Under the pieces are notes generated by a model. That model saw nothing but the letters and a program-made list of their open reading frames with translations, was not told where the DNA came from and searched no databases. Below are positions 15,644 to 17,712 of a stretch of DNA of 17,712 bases, in pieces. Each line of letters opens with the position of its first letter. Positions within the stretch are counted from its first letter, which is position 1. Source of the stretch: Oscillospiraceae bacterium (GTDB lineage: Bacteria; Bacillota_A; Clostridia; Oscillospirales; CAG-272); assembly GCA_015063445.1 (NCBI GenBank), contig SVUD01000038.1, positions 1-17,712 of the forward strand, given 5' to 3'. Position numbers and translations under genes: made by a program.

Positions 15644-15692
15644 CTTTGTTATTTCTAAATCATTTTGAGTCAAAAAAGTTTTCAAAAAGGGG

Positions 15693-15721
15693 TTGACAAG
15701 CTTTATTCTTTATGTTATAAT
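15693..15721 (+). promoter_or_regulatory. Perfect consensus promoter of rplM-rpsI
   Basis: TTGACA (15693-15698), 17 bases, TATAAT (15716-15721). Both hexamers and the spacing are ideal, as expected for a ribosomal protein operon. The transcript would begin near 15728, giving a leader of about 58 bases. Confidence 0.93.
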
Positions 15722-15743
15722 AGCAAGGCTTTGAAAAAAGGAT

Positions 15744-15759
15744 GGAGCTTATTTGCTCC
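15744..15759 (+). promoter_or_regulatory. Small leader hairpin ahead of rplM
   Basis: GGAGC (15744-15748) pairs with GCTCC (15755-15759) around TTATTT in the rplM leader, 12 bases before the AGGAGG ribosome binding site (15772-15777). L13 leaders in Firmicutes can be autoregulatory. Whether this short hairpin is one is inference only. Confidence 0.35.
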
Positions 15760-15785
15760 CAAACAAACAATAGGAGGATTCAAAA

Positions 15786-16211
15786 ATGTCCACATTTATG
15801 GCAAAAGCAGAAACCATTGAACGCAAATGGTATGTTATTGATGCTGCAGGCAAGCCTCTCGGTAAGACCGCTGTTAAGGCTGCTAACATTCTTCGCGGCA
15901 AGCACAGACCTGAGTTCACACCTCACGCAGACTGCGGTGAGTACGTTATCATCGTAAACGCTTCTAAGGCTGTTCTTACAGGTAAGAAGCTTGAGCAGAA
16001 GTACTACCGTCACCACTCCGGTTACATCGGAGGACTCAAGGAAGTACAGTACAAGACTCTTATGGCTACTCGTCCCGAGATGGCAATGGAGCTTGCTGTA
16101 AAGGGTATGCTTCCCCACAACACTCTCGGCGCTAAGGCCTTCACTCGTCTTCACGTTTACAAAGACGCTGAACACAAGCAGGCAGCTCAGCAGCCCATCG
16201 TACTTGACTAA
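15786..16211 (+). CDS. rplM: Large-subunit ribosomal protein L13
   Basis: A 141-residue L13 (uL13) of normal length, a component of the 50S subunit. Recognisable stretches are [17 protein letters not shown] (14-30), [40 protein letters not shown] and [22 protein letters not shown] strong AGGAGG lies eight bases before ATG 15786. It is the first gene of the conserved rplM-rpsI pair, 18 bases upstream of rpsI. Codon choice is noticeably restricted (CTT/CTC, CGT, GGT, GCT), as in highly expressed genes, and differs from most neighbours. Confidence 0.98.
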   Translation: MSTFMAKAETIERKWYVIDAAGKPLGKTAVKAANILRGKHRPEFTPHADCGEYVIIVNASKAVLTGKKLEQKYYRHHSGYIGGLKEVQYKTLMATRPEMAMELAVKGMLPHNTLGAKAFTRLHVYKDAEHKQAAQQPIVLD

Positions 16212-16229
16212 TAGGGAGGTTAATGAACA

Positions 16230-16631
16230 ATGTATACAAGTGCTAAACCTTATTTCTACGGCACAGGCAGAAGAAAGAAGTCTGTTGCAAGAGTTCGTCT
16301 TTATCCCGGTACCGGTAACGTTACCATCAACGGAAGAGATATTGACAACTATTTCGGTCTTGAAACTCTCAAGCTCATCGTTAACCAGCCCTTCGGTGTA
16401 ACCGAAACTGTTGGTAAGTTCGATATCGTTGCAAACGTTTGCGGCGGCGGCTTCTCCGGTCAGGCAGGCGCTATCCGTCACGGCGTTGCTCGTGCACTCC
16501 TCGTTGCTGACGAGGCTTACAAGCCCCTTCTCAAGAAGGCCGGATTCCTTACTCGTGACCCTCGTATGAAGGAAAGAAAGAAGTACGGACTCAAGGCTGC
16601 TCGTCGTGCACCTCAGTTCTCGAAGAGATAA
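16230..16631 (+). CDS. rpsI: Small-subunit ribosomal protein S9
   Basis: A 133-residue S9 (uS9) of the 30S subunit. Typical features are [19 protein letters not shown] (9-27), [30 protein letters not shown] (72-90) and the C-terminal [19 protein letters not shown] tail; here it reads [20 protein letters not shown], ending PQFSKR. The terminal Lys-Arg tail reaches the ribosomal P site. GGGAGG lies upstream. An out-of-frame ATG at 16223 is closer to it but leads nowhere. The last 22 codons and stop (16563-16631) are duplicated exactly downstream, so the gene's 3' end has taken part in a recombination event while the gene itself remains intact. Confidence 0.98.
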   Translation: MYTSAKPYFYGTGRRKKSVARVRLYPGTGNVTINGRDIDNYFGLETLKLIVNQPFGVTETVGKFDIVANVCGGGFSGQAGAIRHGVARALLVADEAYKPLLKKAGFLTRDPRMKERKKYGLKAARRAPQFSKR

Positions 16632-16645
16632 TTATTATATCTTAC

Positions 16646-16674
16646 AAAAGGCTTCGGTTTTCGAAGCCTTTTCT
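16646..16674 (+). terminator. Terminator of rplM-rpsI
   Basis: AAAAGGCTTCG (16646-16656) pairs perfectly with CGAAGCCTTTT (16662-16672) around a five-base loop, 14 bases after the rpsI stop. Confidence 0.9.
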
Positions 16675-16799
16675 TCATCCTCGGGCCCTCCACCTCCGCA
16701 TAGTCGCAGCGTGTCGGGCATAAAGCCCTTCTTCTGCTCCTTGCTCTGGGCGGTTTCACTTCGCCAAAAACAACTCTCAGTTGTTTTTGCCTCGCTACC
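16675..16799. other. C-rich intervening segment with a terminator-like hairpin
   Basis: This stretch separates the two copies of the rpsI 3' end. Its base composition is more C-rich than the surroundings. It contains a perfect ten-base hairpin, AAAAACAACT (16766-16775) with AGTTGTTTTT (16779-16788), with a three-base loop. No credible gene is present; the open frames crossing it exist only because of the duplicated rpsI end. Confidence 0.55.
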
Positions 16800-16868
16800 C
16801 GTATGAAGGAAAGAAAGAAGTACGGACTCAAGGCTGCTCGTCGTGCACCTCAGTTCTCGAAGAGATAA
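16800..16868 (+). pseudogene. Duplicated 3' fragment of rpsI
   Basis: Bases 16800-16870 are identical to 16563-16633, an offset of 237. The fragment encodes the last 22 residues of S9 plus the stop codon, in frame with itself but without a start region or ribosome binding site. No base has diverged, so the copy is recent, maintained by recombination, or an assembly artefact. It is followed by its own hairpins. Confidence 0.95.
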
Positions 16869-16887
16869 TTTCGACCTTTGGTCGAAA
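16869..16887 (+). terminator. Short hairpin after the rpsI fragment
   Basis: TTTCGACC (16869-16876) pairs with GGTCGAAA (16880-16887) around TTT. It lacks a T-run, so it is a structural element rather than a sure terminator. Confidence 0.4.
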
Positions 16888-16891
16888 CTTC

Positions 16892-16924
16892 AAAAAGCAC
16901 TTCGCATCGCGCGGAGTGCTTTTT
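16892..16924 (+). terminator. Strong hairpin terminator after the rpsI fragment
   Basis: A 14-base stem with one G-U pair, AAAAAGCACTTCGC (16892-16905) with GCGGAGTGCTTTTT (16911-16924), around ATCGC. It sits where the rpsI terminator would be relative to the second copy, which suggests this was once a genuine rpsI downstream region. Confidence 0.75.
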
Positions 16925-16925
16925 G

Positions 16926-16951
16926 TTATCTCTTGGATGAACTGAGGTGCA
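16926..16951 (-). repeat. Inverted partial third copy of the rpsI 3' end
   Basis: The minus strand here matches the last 25 bases of rpsI. Nine and twelve bases at the ends are identical, and four or five central bases differ. Facing the direct copy at 16844-16868, it could form a long stem enclosing both hairpins between them. Confidence 0.75.
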
Positions 16952-17135
16952 ATGAAATCTGTCTGTGGCAGAATAAATCCGCTTACGTGGATGAAATCAC
17001 TATTGCGATGATATCCGACTCTGTCGGGTTGTAGTGGCAGATTTCATATCACCCGAGGCTCGTCCTCGGATTTCATCTGAACGTAGTGAAGATTTCATCC
17101 GTCTTTGCGGATTTCATCACCGTAGGTGATTTCAT
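16952..17135. repeat. Palindromic array of ATGAAAT/ATTTCAT heptamers and mini-hairpins
   Basis: The left half carries ATGAAAT at 16952 and 16991, with variants AATAAAT at 16972 and ATGATAT at 17008. The right half carries the reverse complement ATTTCAT at 17041, 17070, 17092, 17111 and 17129. Spacing is about 17-29 bases. Most spacers are short hairpins themselves, for example CCGAC-TCT-GTCGG (17015-17027), CCGAGG-CTCGT-CCTCGG (17053-17069), CCG-TCTTTG-CGG and CACC-GTA-GGTG. No coding potential is seen. It resembles a MITE-like or interspersed palindromic element; copy number elsewhere is unknown. Confidence 0.75.
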
Positions 17136-17153
17136 TTTCTTCCGACGTCCTAT

Positions 17154-17181
17154 TTGCTTTTTGCCGTTTTTATGGTATAAT
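17154..17181 (+). promoter_or_regulatory. Promoter of the TPP riboswitch transcript
   Basis: TTGCTT (17154-17159), 16 bases, TATAAT (17176-17181), with TG one base ahead of the -10 (extended -10). A nearer candidate (TTGCAT 17228-17233, TATATT 17251-17256) would start inside the riboswitch P1 stem, so the distal one is preferred. Confidence 0.6.
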
Positions 17182-17256
17182 CTAACTAATTGATAAATTT
17201 GATTTTGTAAATTTTTATGAAAATGTATTGCATTTTCAAGCTAATAAGTGTATATT

Positions 17257-17364
17257 ATAGGTGAGTTTATCAACGGGAGCTTGTGTACAGGCTGAGAGGA
17301 AGGTACGACCTTCGACCGAAAACCTGATTTGGATAATGCCAACGTAGGGAAAATAACTACCTAT
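17257..17364 (+). promoter_or_regulatory. TPP riboswitch (THI element)
   Basis: The aptamer has the THI-box signatures in order: CGGGAGC (17274-17280), GGCTGAGAGGAAGG (17290-17303), ACCTGATTTGGATAATGCCA and CGTAGGGA (17343-17350). The closing stem P1 is long: ATAGGT/AGTT/AT on the left pairs with AT/AACT/ACCTAT (17353-17364) with single-base bulges. The pyrimidine- and pyrophosphate-sensing loops are conserved. It should bind thiamine pyrophosphate and control the downstream lipoprotein gene. Confidence 0.93.
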
Positions 17365-17365
17365 C

Positions 17366-17401
17366 AAACGGAAGCTGTCCAAAAGTGTCGCTTCCGTTTT
17401 T
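17366..17401 (+). terminator. Expression-platform terminator of the TPP riboswitch
   Basis: AAACGGAAGC (17366-17375) pairs with GCTTCCGTTT (17390-17399), followed by a T-run. It sits directly after the aptamer, so TPP probably acts by causing early termination. Confidence 0.85.
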
Positions 17402-17451
17402 GCTTCAATTAGTTTGTTACAATAAATATTAATGAATGGAGACAACACATA

Positions 17452-17712
17452 ATGAAAAGATTAACATCATTTATTATCTGTATTTTTATTGTGGTGTGTA
17501 TGGGAATATGTTTTACGGGATGTACTGACAATGTTTCTAATCTTCCCGAAACAGAGAATACGACTCCCACCGTGGAGACAACCACACCTCCTGCAGAGGA
17601 AACGACTACACCTCCTTTGGAGAATACCACTGATGAAATCATTGATTCGTTAGTTCATATTGAAGCTCGTCCCGATTTTTCCTTCCGCTATGACTTGACG
17701 AACACAACATCG
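17452..17712 (+). CDS. Lipoprotein, N-terminal part, under TPP riboswitch control
   Basis: A partial gene that runs off the window after 87 codons. It begins MKRLTSF, has a hydrophobic signal segment (7-22) and a lipobox FTG-Cys24, so the product should be lipid-anchored outside the membrane. Residues 35-62 form a Thr/Pro/Glu-rich linker with repeats of the TTTPP type, common between a lipid anchor and a folded domain. After residue 63 a globular domain seems to start (IDSLVHIEARPDFSF), which I do not recognise. GGAG (17438-17441) lies ten bases before the ATG. The TPP riboswitch upstream suggests a role linked to thiamine, such as uptake or salvage, but only by association. Confidence 0.85.
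   Translation, partial: MKRLTSFIICIFIVVCMGICFTGCTDNVSNLPETENTTPTVETTTPPAEETTTPPLENTTDEIIDSLVHIEARPDFSFRYDLTNTTS

Noticed and set aside
15780..16481. A 233-codon antisense frame over rplM and rpsI
   Set aside because: It is a shadow of the restricted codon use in the two ribosomal protein genes, with no ribosome binding site or recognisable domain.
16606..17034. Open frames starting with the same peptide over each copy of the rpsI end
   Set aside because: They arise from the duplicated rpsI sequence read in another frame, and they diverge at once outside the repeat.
16952..17135. Heptamer array as a CRISPR
   Set aside because: The repeats are only seven bases long and occur in both orientations, the spacers are self-complementary and unequal, and no cas gene is near.
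17228..17256. Nearer promoter TTGCAT-N17-TATATT for the riboswitch
   Set aside because: Its start point would fall near 17262 and remove the left arm of the extended P1 stem, so the upstream extended -10 promoter is preferred.

Overview
The window looks like chromosomal DNA from a spore-forming, Gram-positive member of the Clostridia, probably a gut-type lineage. The evidence is a spore protease gene (gpr) behind a forespore-type promoter, a SigH-like sigma factor, clostridial families of unknown function (DUF4364, DUF6472, DUF512), AGGAGG-type ribosome binding sites and a TPP riboswitch. The species cannot be named from the sequence. Most of the window is ordinary core genome. The accessory-looking parts are 13.0-15.4 kb and 16.6-17.4 kb.

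Layout. 1-1.9 kb, minus strand: a double zinc-ribbon protein, a degenerate tRNA-like sequence, a SigH-like sigma factor with a consensus promoter, and a DUF4364 winged-helix protein. 1.9-3.7 kb, minus: a peptide/nickel-type ABC substrate-binding lipoprotein with its own promoter. 3.8-4.7 kb, plus: gpr, convergent with the next operon across a shared hairpin terminator. 9.33-4.77 kb, minus: one operon in the order DUF512 radical-SAM/PDZ protein, der, obg, nitroreductase, with promoter and terminator visible. 11.13-9.67 kb, minus: an O-antigen-ligase/Wzy-like polymerase. 11.38-12.97 kb, plus and divergent from it: lnt, apolipoprotein N-acyltransferase.

13.05-15.08 kb, plus: an Mrr-like PD-(D/E)xK nuclease followed by two related tail-anchored membrane proteins of unknown function. 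They are followed by a terminator and a small four-cysteine DUF6472 protein with its own terminator. 15.69-16.63 kb, plus: the ribosomal protein operon rplM-rpsI behind a perfect consensus promoter, with helically phased A-tracts upstream.

16.63-17.45 kb has no intact gene but is densely structured. It holds the rpsI terminator, a 71-bp exact second copy of the rpsI 3' end, an inverted partial third copy, further hairpins, and a palindromic array of ATGAAAT/ATTTCAT heptamers separated by mini-hairpins. Next come a promoter, a TPP riboswitch with a terminator, and the start of a lipoprotein gene that runs off the window.

How the parts fit. DUF512-der-obg groups ribosome-assembly GTPases. rplM-rpsI supplies two ribosomal proteins. 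lnt, the Wzy-like protein and two lipoproteins concern the cell envelope. gpr and the SigH-like factor tie the organism to sporulation. The least explained parts are the nuclease/tail-anchored cluster, the repeat-rich scar behind rpsI, and the TPP-controlled lipoprotein.
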